NCBI GenBank assembly: GCA_013178275.1
Contig: JABLWZ010000017.1
Coordinates: forward strand, 29,751 to 93,750
From: Bacillota bacterium
GTDB lineage: Bacteria; Bacillota; Ch66; Ch109
Length of the DNA: 64,000 bases
Direction of reading: 5' to 3'
A model generated the notes under the pieces. It worked only from the letters and a program-made list of their open reading frames with translations. It searched no databases and had not been told where the DNA came from. Position 1 is the first letter of the stretch. Each line of letters opens with the position of its first letter. Positions 53,585-61,832 of the stretch are shown piece by piece. The translations under genes and the position numbers were made by a program.

Positions 53585-55123
53585 TTACAGAGACAAAGCG
53601 GCGCGGAAGCCGATGGTGATGCTCGTGCCCGACGGCGGATTGTACAGGGTCAACGCGAACCCCGCCCGGGCATACGAGACATTGTTCCAGTACCCACCAC
53701 GGAGGGCAGCCCGCTGGCCATAATTCCGCAGCCAGAAACCGTCTTTCCATTCCTCATTGCCGCCAGAGGAAACAGTCGCTGGGAGTGCCAGGGCTGCCAG
53801 TTCTGCCTCTGTTCTCATCGTCAGAAACTTAGCGAATTGCGAAGCACCATAAGTGGCGTCTGTGGACGTTGGGTTATCATTGCTCATTTGCGGAGATATC
53901 TTGGCTATGCCAGTTCCCTGGGCATGGGCAGCAACCGTCGAGCCATTAGCGCCGCGGCTCACAGTGATACTGTTGCCGCTTACTGCAGTTATGGTCAGCT
54001 GCTCTGTTTGACACTGGAGCACATCTCCTACAGCAGGGCCAGTGCAACCAGGCCCGTTAACCAGATTGGATATAGTAAACGTGGCCGGGCTGGTTGTATT
54101 GTTCAGGCCGGCATCTGCCACCTTGGCGGTCCATCCGCCAGGGATGACGCAGTAATCGGTGATCTGCTGCACCACTGCATCGTTGGCATGGGCGCTGGCC
54201 GCCGTGCCGTTCTGGCCGCGCACGCAACCGCTCAGAGTATAGGTGCCGTTGCCATTATCCACGAAGGAACCGTAAATTACGTATTCATCGGTATTGGTCC
54301 CCTCGGCCTTAATCAGCACCAGCCCATTGGTGGCCGGCCACAGTTCGGGGCTCTGAACCCCATCGATCACAATCGCGGTGTCTGTGGCGGTGATGCCGTC
54401 GGTATCGTTAATTGCCGCAGTCTTGATAGCTTGGTATCGGCCGCAGTCGATCACGAAGTCTAGCCACTCCCAAAGACCGATTAGGTCAAAAATGCCGTTA
54501 GCCATCCCGTTATGGCTCCAGGAGATAGGGCCGCTTCCGGTCAACACGCGAGAATGGGTTTTATTATAACTCGCCGTGTAACTCGCAACCACCGGGTCGG
54601 CAATGCCGTAATACTCCCAGGAATCGGGGTCTCGGTAATCCCGGCCCCAGTTATTGTTTCCGCGCAGGTCATGACCCAGCAGTTTAACCAGGAAGGCAAT
54701 GGTAGCCCATTCCTTCATCGTCACCAAATGGCAGGAACGGCCGTTGATTTTCCGGTTGGAGGCGGCCACCATCGCATTCGTCTGGCTGATGTCCGTCCAG
54801 GGCACCACACCCTGTTGAGACACCGCGGCGATCAAACCAGGCGTGTTGGGGGTGGTGGAACCCCTGCTGATGGATGTGGCGTCGGGCTGGCTGCAGGCAT
54901 ATTTATCAATCAGGAACCCGCCCAGTTTCAGGTCCTGGGCGGGGAACGCGCCGACGTCCCAAAGCCAGGCTGGCACTCTAAACTTCGGAACATAGATCAT
55001 CTTCGATACCACAGTGGTGCCTGTCCCATCGGACTTGGAGTTATGCACCACATCAACCTCACGTGTGCCGGCAGCTATCCGGTCCCGCAAAGCCGCAAGG
55101 GAAAGCTTACTTACGTTCGCCAT
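53585..55123 (-). CDS. DGR variable tail protein (C-type lectin/FGE-sulfatase fold)
   Basis: This 512-residue phage protein is the DGR target, probably a receptor-binding tail-tip or fibre protein. Residues about 50-225 have formylglycine-enzyme-like lectin-fold motifs (FLIDKYACSQPDA, MKEWATIAFLVKLLG, GLWEWLDFV). Residues 230-410 are an insertion with two similar units (CVRGQNGTAASAHAND and VSRGANGSTVAAHAQG). The C-terminus (471-509) is the variable repeat: ALRGG-Y478-WNN, Y484, T492, Y494, G499, S501 and T503 vary against Asn in the template. GGAGGTGG precedes the ATG. It follows fibre genes and is followed by avd. Confidence 0.93.
   Translation of the reverse strand: MANVSKLSLAALRDRIAAGTREVDVVHNSKSDGTGTTVVSKMIYVPKFRVPAWLWDVGAFPAQDLKLGGFLIDKYACSQPDATSISRGSTTPNTPGLIAAVSQQGVVPWTDISQTNAMVAASNRKINGRSCHLVTMKEWATIAFLVKLLGHDLRGNNNWGRDYRDPDSWEYYGIADPVVASYTASYNKTHSRVLTGSGPISWSHNGMANGIFDLIGLWEWLDFVIDCGRYQAIKTAAINDTDGITATDTAIVIDGVQSPELWPATNGLVLIKAEGTNTDEYVIYGSFVDNGNGTYTLSGCVRGQNGTAASAHANDAVVQQITDYCVIPGGWTAKVADAGLNNTTSPATFTISNLVNGPGCTGPAVGDVLQCQTEQLTITAVSGNSITVSRGANGSTVAAHAQGTGIAKISPQMSNDNPTSTDATYGASQFAKFLTMRTEAELAALALPATVSSGGNEEWKDGFWLRNYGQRAALRGGYWNNVSYARAGFALTLYNPPSGTSITIGFRAALSL
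53596..53714 (-). repeat. DGR variable repeat (VR)
   Basis: This is the 3' end of the lectin-fold gene. Compared with the template exactly 600 bases away, the minus strand shows A-to-G at three sites, A-to-T at three, A-to-C at two, and one G-to-T. Seven of the ten template Asn codons are changed. A GC-rich block GGCTTCCGCGCCGC at its 3' end is identical in both copies, a candidate for the homology initiation site. Confidence 0.93.
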
Positions 55124-55495
55124 TTATGCCACCTCCGGGAGAGGAAATACAATGATGTTAAGCTCATTGAGGTTTAACGGGCGCTCCACCATTGTCATGA
55201 TAGGCTGCCCGTGTTCATCTACCTGGCCGGTGGGCTCGCTATCATACCTTCGTTCAGGCAGGATGGCCTCGGCAAGGAGCCAGTAGTGGTCTCTGTAGAG
55301 GTCGGTCGATATTGCGCCATCGGTATCCAGGTAAATCCTCACGGGTCCTCTCTGGAATCCCGTGAGATCAACCGTCGCCCCGGGGCAATTCCCGCCCGGA
55401 TATGCAAAGGCTGCGATAGCCAATCGGGCCGGATTGACCTGATCAACACTTATTGTTGGGTTCGGTTTTAAGGGATCATGCTGAACAATAGCCAT
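55124..55495 (-). CDS. Phage tail fibre-associated protein, unknown
   Basis: The 123-residue product is mostly beta-strand in appearance (VRIYLDTDGAIS, ELNIIVFPLPEV) and without membrane or signal segments. Its stop is one base before the DGR target gene, so the two are probably coupled. It may be a chaperone or adaptor for the fibre, but no family is recognised. Confidence 0.6.
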   Translation of the reverse strand: MAIVQHDPLKPNPTISVDQVNPARLAIAAFAYPGGNCPGATVDLTGFQRGPVRIYLDTDGAISTDLYRDHYWLLAEAILPERRYDSEPTGQVDEHGQPIMTMVERPLNLNELNIIVFPLPEVA

Positions 55496-55507
55496 TTATC
55501 GCACCTC

Positions 55508-55873
55508 CTATGTGGTCATTTGCCACCGGAAAAGCCCGGTGAATCCGCCCGTGTTATAAACAGTGAAGGCGTTCGCCGCCTTCGTTATGAAAATATCCCC
55601 AAGGTCGCCGCCCGTGTCAGCTAAAGGGGTGATGTTCACCATGTAAGCCGTACTGCCGAGGTTATGGGTCACCGTAACACCATTGGTGGAAGCAAAATTG
55701 GCCTCGCCCTGGGATGTCTGCACATAAAGCAGATCTACCTGCTGTTTAAGGTAAACATCGTTGTTAATCAGGTCCTGATGGATCGGGTCCCAGGTTTCCG
55801 GGGCGGCCGGGTCGGTGGGTTCCAGCTTTCTGACATTGTTCTTGTAGACCGGAGTGCCAGTTAAAACCGCCAC
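55508..55873 (-). CDS. Phage tail fibre protein, short
   Basis: The 121-residue product has a C-terminal half with GVTVTHNLGSTAYMVNITPL and FTVYNTGGFTGLFRW, a pattern common at the ends of small tail fibre proteins. It lies between the collar-like fibre gene and the unknown gene. Probably a structural tail fibre piece. Confidence 0.65.
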   Translation of the reverse strand: MAVLTGTPVYKNNVRKLEPTDPAAPETWDPIHQDLINNDVYLKQQVDLLYVQTSQGEANFASTNGVTVTHNLGSTAYMVNITPLADTGGDLGDIFITKAANAFTVYNTGGFTGLFRWQMTT

Positions 55874-55886
55874 GTTTCACACCTCC

Positions 55887-56252
55887 TTAGAATTCTTCGT
55901 CCCAATCGAACCCCACAGTCTCGCCAGGCTCGATGGTCTTGGTACCAAATGTTTGAATAGCCACAGCCTTGCCGGTCTCATCGATAAGCGCCGCCTCATT
56001 GATGCCGGCGCCACCCACCTCATCACCCGTGAGGTCCACATGGTAGCGGACTGTGGTGGAAACCGGAAAAGCATGGCTTGCCACTGGCTTGCGGATTATT
56101 TCCGAACTCAATGCCACGGCGCTCGGGTTGGGCGCCACACCGGCCCCACCACCCACACCAAAGGCAATGTGGGTTATCTTCGGCAAAAGTGCGTCACCGG
56201 CATGTGCCTTTGCCATTGCCTCCCGGCCATAGATAGTCGTTACAACATTCAA
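55887..56252 (-). CDS. Phage tail-collar fibre protein (DUF3751-like)
   Basis: The 121-residue protein resembles the N-terminal tail-collar fibre domain: ITHIAFGVGGGA near residue 26, EIIRKPVAS, GAGINEAALIDETGKAVAIQTF (broken here as GINEAALIDETGKAV). It overlaps the YmfQ-like gene by 4 bases. In other phages this domain attaches fibres to the baseplate. Here it stands alone, split from the distal fibre parts. Confidence 0.75.
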   Translation of the reverse strand: MNVVTTIYGREAMAKAHAGDALLPKITHIAFGVGGGAGVAPNPSAVALSSEIIRKPVASHAFPVSTTVRYHVDLTGDEVGGAGINEAALIDETGKAVAIQTFGTKTIEPGETVGFDWDEEF

Positions 56253-57328
56253 CTCGCCAACCCCCTTTCAATTACCATCCCGTCCCGCCATTTGACCCAG
56301 GCCAGGCGATGGGTCTCCAACTTCTTGCCTAATTTCCACGTCCCATCAAGTTGCCTATGTTCAACCACAAGGGGCACTTCGCCATAGCCAATGAGGAAAT
56401 GGCGCGGCTCGGTAACCACTTTACCGTCAAGAAACCTTGCGAAGTTTAGAGCCCAGGCGCCATTCAAAAGCAAGTTGCCGGCCAGGTAACCCTCAAAGCC
56501 GATAGTAGCAGCACCCCCCAGAAACCACCTGGTGTCCTGAACCTTATAATCAAGATTAAACCGCCTATCTAGTCTGTAGCTGTTATCCAGGTAGTCGGAG
56601 GAAACCCCCATGGCCCTGTATTTGCCCATTTGCCGTGACGCCAGGAAGTTATAACGCACTGCATGGTTAATCTGGCCATTTAGCAGGGGCCAACCCGACA
56701 GCCCAGAAATGGTGGCAATAGATACCGCACCATTTAACCTGAAATTGCCGTTTATATTCCTGTAGAGTCTATCCAGCCTGCGGATACTGGATGGCATGCC
56801 GGAGTATACGGGCACATGCCAGGTTATCAGGCGGTCATGGGCCACCAGGAGCTGGGACAGGATGGCAAGCATCAGGCTAAAGGCCAGGTGCGCCGGCCGC
56901 GCTTCCTCAATGGCTGCCAGAATCCCCGGTACATTTGCTTCTGCCTCGGCCGCCAAGATGGCCACAAACCTATACTCGCTCGGGTACTCTATCAGGTCCA
57001 CCCGGCCGGATTTCACAAAGGATTTGATCACGTTTAAAATGTCATTGCGCTTGGCCGAAGAGAAACTCCGTAATTTCGCCAGTACCCGCGCCCTTCTTGT
57101 ATCCAGTGACTCTTGCTCATTCACGGGCAGTCCGCACATTTCCTCCCAGTATCGAAGCCCCCATGTTGCTGTCGATGCGGAGAACTGTGCCTCGGTGTCG
57201 CTCATTATGGCGTCAAGGTTGTCCAGCTCTATGCCTTTGGCCTCTATGTGGGCCTGAAATACCCGGCTTGATCCGTAGTACCGGGGGGAGTTCGCCATCA
57301 TCTCCTTGCCGTGAATAGAGGTAATCAT
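56249..57328 (-). CDS. Phage tail protein, YmfQ/XkdU-like (DUF2313) with extended C-terminus
   Basis: The 359-residue protein has an N-terminal half (1-180) like YmfQ/XkdU baseplate proteins: ATWGLRYWEEMCGLPVNEQESLDTRRARVLAKLRS (seen in shorter blocks WGLRYWEEMCGLP and DTRRARVLAKLRS). The C-terminal half has Tyr/Arg/Asn-rich repeats (LYRNINGNFRLNGAV, DYLDNSYRLDRRFNLDYK) that look like fibre-attachment beta structure and are longer than in XkdU. It overlaps the baseplate J gene by 4 bases. Confidence 0.8.
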   Translation of the reverse strand: MITSIHGKEMMANSPRYYGSSRVFQAHIEAKGIELDNLDAIMSDTEAQFSASTATWGLRYWEEMCGLPVNEQESLDTRRARVLAKLRSFSSAKRNDILNVIKSFVKSGRVDLIEYPSEYRFVAILAAEAEANVPGILAAIEEARPAHLAFSLMLAILSQLLVAHDRLITWHVPVYSGMPSSIRRLDRLYRNINGNFRLNGAVSIATISGLSGWPLLNGQINHAVRYNFLASRQMGKYRAMGVSSDYLDNSYRLDRRFNLDYKVQDTRWFLGGAATIGFEGYLAGNLLLNGAWALNFARFLDGKVVTEPRHFLIGYGEVPLVVEHRQLDGTWKLGKKLETHRLAWVKWRDGMVIERGLAS

Positions 57329-58437
57329 GCCAAGGTCACCGTCCCCTTGACCGCCTTGGCGTCGTCAGCCACCACTACGTTACTGGTCCCCCCATTAACC
57401 AACAGACCTGAATAGTCGGCCACGCCCGGGGTATCAAAGATAGTGTTGGCGATGGCAGCGTAGCGCACATCCTCGCCTATCTTCAGACCCTTGATTAAGG
57501 TGTCAATGGCGGCCTCTACGTTGGCCCGAACGGCTGCTGGGTCATATCCTGCAGCATAGGCCAGTGTGGCAGTGACGTCTATAGCTACCGTTGTCGGTGC
57601 CATCACTGTCACACTGGCCCCTATCGGCGCTCTTCCTTCACCCATCCCAGGGGCAGGGGAGATATAATCCTGCACCTGCTGGACCAAAGCGGAATTTGCC
57701 GGTGCCCCCGTGCTATCCACGATTACCACCTTTACGGTTCCGGGGCCGTTCCAAAGCGGGATGCAGATGGCATCGCCAACCCCAACCACTTCTTTGGCCC
57801 ACCGGATGTAATCGTTCTTATTGCCGGTGTCTGGCGGTCGTTGGACCTGTTCAAGGTAGCGAGCGATTAAAGCCTCGTCGCTTTCCTCTGGCGCGCCGCC
57901 ACTGGTGGCCTCGGGGTTAGTCACCGCCGTCACGCCGGCAATTGGCACCATGAGCTGGTTAATCGCTCCCGCCTGGACATTACCATCGGTGCCAGGCTCA
58001 ACTGCCTCGATATTCACTAACACCGTCCCACCGGCCTCAATACTGGCCTGGGCAGTAGAAGCAAACTCTATCGCTGGCGTCCCAGTGGCCAGGTCGGCCG
58101 TCGTTGAAAAACGGGTGCCCGCCGGGATGACCGTGGCCGGTGTGCCCGTAACCCGCACCTGGCCCACAGCTTTAACCGCCGGCTTACGCGTTACGCCCCG
58201 GTCGGCGGCCCGGGCGTCAACATATGCCCCGTAGCTGTATTGGATGAAGGCGCGCTTAAGGATCTCCCGGGCCTCCATCTTCATCTGGACAACCTCGGCC
58301 GCCACCGGCGCCAGGGCATCCCAGAGATAGGACCCCTCGGAAACGTCAAGGTCAGGAGGAAGGCGGGCGATCATCCTTGCCATGATCTGTTCTTCGGTTT
58401 CATCTTGCAGGAAATCGGGCAGTACAATATCAGCCAA
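57325..58437 (-). CDS. Baseplate J-like protein (XkdT)
   Basis: This wedge protein of contractile tails has 370 residues with LPPDLDVSEGSYLWDALAPVA near the N-terminus (split as LPPDLDVSEGSYLW), the ATVIPAGTRFST motif (about 118-129), GTDGNVQAGAI and the GGAPEESDEALIARYLE block. Its start abuts the DUF2634 gene. Length and motifs are typical of gpJ/XkdT. Confidence 0.92.
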   Translation of the reverse strand: MADIVLPDFLQDETEEQIMARMIARLPPDLDVSEGSYLWDALAPVAAEVVQMKMEAREILKRAFIQYSYGAYVDARAADRGVTRKPAVKAVGQVRVTGTPATVIPAGTRFSTTADLATGTPAIEFASTAQASIEAGGTVLVNIEAVEPGTDGNVQAGAINQLMVPIAGVTAVTNPEATSGGAPEESDEALIARYLEQVQRPPDTGNKNDYIRWAKEVVGVGDAICIPLWNGPGTVKVVIVDSTGAPANSALVQQVQDYISPAPGMGEGRAPIGASVTVMAPTTVAIDVTATLAYAAGYDPAAVRANVEAAIDTLIKGLKIGEDVRYAAIANTIFDTPGVADYSGLLVNGGTSNVVVADDAKAVKGTVTLA

Positions 58438-58890
58438 TTAACTCACCCCCTGGACCTGGCCGGAGATCTGCACCTGCTCACCTTGGGCCGTTGTCACGGT
58501 ACAGGTGAAATAAACTGCATCCTCCTGCCAGTCAAAAGTAAAATCTCCTACGGAGGCTGTGCGCTGGTCAACCATAAGCGCCTCGGTGACCATCCGCTTA
58601 ATTTCGCTTTCATTCCCGGCCCTGGTAAGATTGCGGCGCAAAAGGTCCTCAAATTCCTGGCCATAATTACGCGAATAAATGGGATGGCGATACCGCGGGG
58701 TAAGTAGTGTTTTTTGTGCCCACTGGCGGTAGGCCTCGGCGCCATCAGCTTCCACCACCTTGCCCGTAGGAGATAGAACAAAATCCCCTTTATCGAAGTC
58801 AAAAATAAAAGACCTGCCAAACTTCACCTGGCTGGTCTGTGTTTCCTCTGGGGTTGCCGTTACGGTTTCGATTGGAAAAAGGTTAGGCAT
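58438..58890 (-). CDS. Phage baseplate protein, DUF2634 (XkdS-like)
   Basis: The 150-residue protein has the DUF2634 features SFIFDFDKGDFVLSPTGKV (about 30-48), AYRQWAQKTLLTPRYRHPIYS and YGQEFEDLL. It overlaps the DUF2577 gene by 8 bases and is followed by baseplate J, the PBSX order. gp25-like baseplate role is inferred from the position. Confidence 0.87.
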   Translation of the reverse strand: MPNLFPIETVTATPEETQTSQVKFGRSFIFDFDKGDFVLSPTGKVVEADGAEAYRQWAQKTLLTPRYRHPIYSRNYGQEFEDLLRRNLTRAGNESEIKRMVTEALMVDQRTASVGDFTFDWQEDAVYFTCTVTTAQGEQVQISGQVQGVS

Positions 58891-59326
58891 ATGGGATCAC
58901 CTTCGCTATCACTACAAAATCCTGCCCCCCGTTTACCGGGAGGACCAGCACCCGGTCACCAGGTTTGAGGCCAGCTTTCAAGTTGAGGTGGGCCTTTACA
59001 GTGGCGGTTGGATCGCCAACGCCCTGCACGCTAAAATCCAGTCTGGTCAGGCTGGAATACTGGGTACTGCCCGGGATGTCGCTGCCATCCGGGTTGACTG
59101 GCGCCGCTGTTTTTATTACCCGTGAGGCCTGCGGCAGTTCAATTTTCAACTCCCAATCGGCCACAAGGTAATCCTTTATCTCATGACGAAAGCGGTCTAA
59201 CTTCAAGGCCATGGTCTGGGTAATGGTACCCAGTTCAGCCGGCAGGGTAGAGGCAACCCGGCCCGCATGGCCGACAGCCCGTTGTTCAATCAGCCCCGCC
59301 AGCTCCTTATACGGGTCCCCTGGCAT
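58883..59326 (-). CDS. Phage protein, DUF2577 (XkdR-like)
   Basis: The 147-residue product ends with a beta-rich domain GLKPGDRVLVLPVNGGQDFVVIAKV (seen as GDRVLVLP and QDFVVIAKV) characteristic of DUF2577/XkdR. It overlaps the XkdQ-like gene by 20 bases. Part of the tail-spike or baseplate hub module. Confidence 0.85.
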   Translation of the reverse strand: MPGDPYKELAGLIEQRAVGHAGRVASTLPAELGTITQTMALKLDRFRHEIKDYLVADWELKIELPQASRVIKTAAPVNPDGSDIPGSTQYSSLTRLDFSVQGVGDPTATVKAHLNLKAGLKPGDRVLVLPVNGGQDFVVIAKVIPYA

Positions 59327-60305
59327 AATACCGCCTCCTTACATAATCACCCCGCGCCAGCTCCACGGTCATGTGGCCAGGGCTCCCGAGGTTATGCCGG
59401 ACAGACACGACCAAGAGGTCCATACCGTTGAGCTGGACCTTGTCGCCAGCGCGAACGGTATTGATGTCCAATGCCGTGACCGTAATGGTCTCCTGGACGC
59501 CGGTCAATAGCTCTTTGGCTGCCTGCTTCGCGGCCGCGGCGGTGGTGATCTTCGGGTCCTGGATCACCCTTTGGAGAGTGCCATACTTCGCCGTCGCACC
59601 TTTCTCCAGAGCGAGGACGGGCGACCGACCTTCCTCTGGCGCAGCCCCCAGGACCTTCACCTGGGTCACGGCTCCATCGAGGGATCGCCGCTGGTTGATT
59701 TCCTCAGTGTTTTGGTCGGCTTCCATGACCCACACTGTCTGGTTGCTCCCAAGGGGCACCAGGTGCAGCGTAGTACCTACCATTCTGGGCCGAAACATCT
59801 CGCCACCCTTGCTTACGGTTTCCTTCAGGTCGGCCAGGAGCATATTATAGATAGGCTGCGCTCGGTAAACCGCCTTTGCGAGACCCACGCCGGTATCGAC
59901 CACCTGGCCCAGGGGAATACCCCAATCCGTTGCGTATTGATTAAGCCGCTGGGTGGCCGTCTGGCCAGCCGGGAACAGATATTCATCCTCACTCCTGGCC
60001 ATGTAGATGCTTCGGTCATACACTGTGGCCGTGAGGTGCTTCTGCCCCCTGGTGACCGAGTCGCATTCCCAGATCACACCGTCCAGCAGGACCACCATAG
60101 ACGTGCCGCCGAATGGCACTCCGCTCACCCGCATGGCCTGGCCCGGAGTGATGCCTGGGAAGTCGGGGGTGATCGTCATCACCACGGTGGCCCGGGCGGC
60201 AATCTCGTCCAGGCTTTCCTCGATGGTGATGCTTTCAATGATTTCCCTGAGGAACCACTTATCTGCTAGGACCACCTCGTAGGCCATAAGACCAGGATTG
60301 ATCAT
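59307..60305 (-). CDS. Phage late control D/XkdQ-like hub protein
   Basis: The 332-residue protein matches XkdQ: ITPGQAMRVSGVPF, FDGVIW-like VVLLDGVIWECD, YDRSIYMARSED (about 97-108) and a C-terminal GDKVQLNGMDLLVVSVRHNLG. It is the tail hub protein that joins tube and baseplate. It overlaps the LysM gene by 4 bases. Standard length for XkdQ. Confidence 0.88.
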   Translation of the reverse strand: MINPGLMAYEVVLADKWFLREIIESITIEESLDEIAARATVVMTITPDFPGITPGQAMRVSGVPFGGTSMVVLLDGVIWECDSVTRGQKHLTATVYDRSIYMARSEDEYLFPAGQTATQRLNQYATDWGIPLGQVVDTGVGLAKAVYRAQPIYNMLLADLKETVSKGGEMFRPRMVGTTLHLVPLGSNQTVWVMEADQNTEEINQRRSLDGAVTQVKVLGAAPEEGRSPVLALEKGATAKYGTLQRVIQDPKITTAAAAKQAAKELLTGVQETITVTALDINTVRAGDKVQLNGMDLLVVSVRHNLGSPGHMTVELARGDYVRRRYYARGPV

Positions 60306-60961
60306 GCGGGCATCACCAACTTTTGACCTGGAAAGATTAGGTTAGGATTGCTTCCTATAACCCCTTTATTGTTGGCATATATGTCCTCCCACCGGGAACC
60401 GCTCCCCAATTGTAGCTTGGCGATTTTCCACAAACTATCCCCGGGCTTAACGACGTAGACCTTTGGGACAGGCTTGGTATCGGTCCTTGGCCTTTGTTGC
60501 GATACCGCTGGAGCTGTTACCTTTTGTCCTTCAGATACCGTCCGAACTTTGACTTCCCGCCATGTCCGACAAGTCAAATCGAAATAAACGTCACCAGGTT
60601 CACCGCCCCGGAAATAGCTGGTGTGCGCCGTGACCAGAACCAATACATTGACCTCTGTCTCGGTTATAAGGAGCCGTACCGGCTTCTTGCTGGCCGTCCA
60701 GGTCGTCAACTGGTTCATAGCATCCTGTGGGTGAGGTATACCCGCGTACTGGCAATAACTTGGGTCATAGTCCCGGGGGAAAAAAGAGGAGAAGCTGATT
60801 TCTTTCAGCTTCTCGCCAGTTGCAAAATCTACCTCGCCCAGGTTTATGATGTTGACCGTTTCATACTGTTTTTCCCGCCGGATGGTCACCTCCCCGGGAT
60901 TGACCGGCAAGTGAAGCTGTGGCCCGGCAGGGTCAATAAGATAAAAGTCCATATGCATCAC
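60302..60961 (-). CDS. LysM-domain tail protein (XkdP-like)
   Basis: The 219 residues have an N-terminal XkdP-type domain (LHLPVNPGEVTIRREKQYET-like, seen as LPVNPGEVTI) and a C-terminal LysM repeat (about 170-218: VVKPGDSLWKIAKLQLG, NPNLIFPGQKLVMP). The LysM may bind peptidoglycan during tail assembly or entry. It lies between the membrane-protein gene and XkdQ and overlaps both by 4 bases. Confidence 0.9.
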   Translation of the reverse strand: MMHMDFYLIDPAGPQLHLPVNPGEVTIRREKQYETVNIINLGEVDFATGEKLKEISFSSFFPRDYDPSYCQYAGIPHPQDAMNQLTTWTASKKPVRLLITETEVNVLVLVTAHTSYFRGGEPGDVYFDLTCRTWREVKVRTVSEGQKVTAPAVSQQRPRTDTKPVPKVYVVKPGDSLWKIAKLQLGSGSRWEDIYANNKGVIGSNPNLIFPGQKLVMPA

Positions 60962-61773
60962 TCCGAACTTCTAACTGGCTTCAGGGACAGCAGCCGTATA
61001 TACTTGCCCCCAGCCAGCGTAAACTCCACCTGCCCTATTGTGGTAGTTATGGGCTTGCCTGGCTGGTTGGCTTTGCTGATGTTTTTCTCAACCCATTCCT
61101 TGGCCTTGGCTGGATCAGAGCCATCATAAGGCAGAGTCGACGAAAACCCCAGGAATCCTTTTGCCACGGCAAGATATATCTCAGCAGGAAGTAGTCCAGC
61201 CACCCCTGTACCATCAGCCCGGAAGGTCGCATATTTCACTTTTGTTGCCGTATCTTCCGTGATGGTGCAGCTCAATTGAACCCCTGTATCTGGGTCGGTA
61301 ACCTTGCCGTCATCCAAGTATTCCTTAGATCCCGGCACCGGCCGTGGTCCTGTAAACTTCAGCTTCCAGGACTTCTCCAAGTTCAGCTTGATGTCAGCCG
61401 CAAGAATACCCGAAATTAGGCCTGACTCCTCGTCCTTTTGTTTACCTACAGACGCTTTGTCGGTGGTAGGTGGTTCACTCGCCGTTTGATTGTCGTTGAC
61501 TGGCTCAACAGAAGGGGTAGGGGGTGAAGCGGGGGATGTTGAAGCCGCCTTCTCACTCCTTGCCGCTTGTTGTCCAGCTTCATAACCATCTGGCACTGAT
61601 GACACCCCCATAACCATCCCAACCGCAAACAGGGCCAGTGATATAGCTCCCACCGTCCAAATTCTTTTCTTGGCCCACCCGCGCTTAAAGACGAACTGAA
61701 CAATCATCATGACCAGGGCTACGACCGCCCCGGCCATGCCAAAAAGCACAAGAAATCCTGCTAACACAGCCAT
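60958..61773 (-). CDS. Membrane-anchored protein inserted in the tail module (unknown)
   Basis: The 271-residue product has two membrane helices (about 3-28 and 38-58), a Ser/Pro/Thr-rich linker (about 65-110) and a soluble domain (about 115-265) that includes LEKSWKLKFTGPRPV and GQVEFTLAGGKYIRLL. The frame opens at 61788, but GGAGGT with 7 bases of spacing precedes the ATG at 61773. PBSX-type modules normally run from tape measure directly to XkdP, so this gene is an extra. It may be a moron acting on the lysogen surface, such as in superinfection exclusion; I recognise no family. Confidence 0.75.
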   Translation of the reverse strand: MAVLAGFLVLFGMAGAVVALVMMIVQFVFKRGWAKKRIWTVGAISLALFAVGMVMGVSSVPDGYEAGQQAARSEKAASTSPASPPTPSVEPVNDNQTASEPPTTDKASVGKQKDEESGLISGILAADIKLNLEKSWKLKFTGPRPVPGSKEYLDDGKVTDPDTGVQLSCTITEDTATKVKYATFRADGTGVAGLLPAEIYLAVAKGFLGFSSTLPYDGSDPAKAKEWVEKNISKANQPGKPITTTIGQVEFTLAGGKYIRLLSLKPVRSSE

Positions 61774-61832
61774 GTAGCACACCTCCATTAATTAATTATG
61801 CTACATTTCGCCATTTGAGCAGGAAAATCCTA

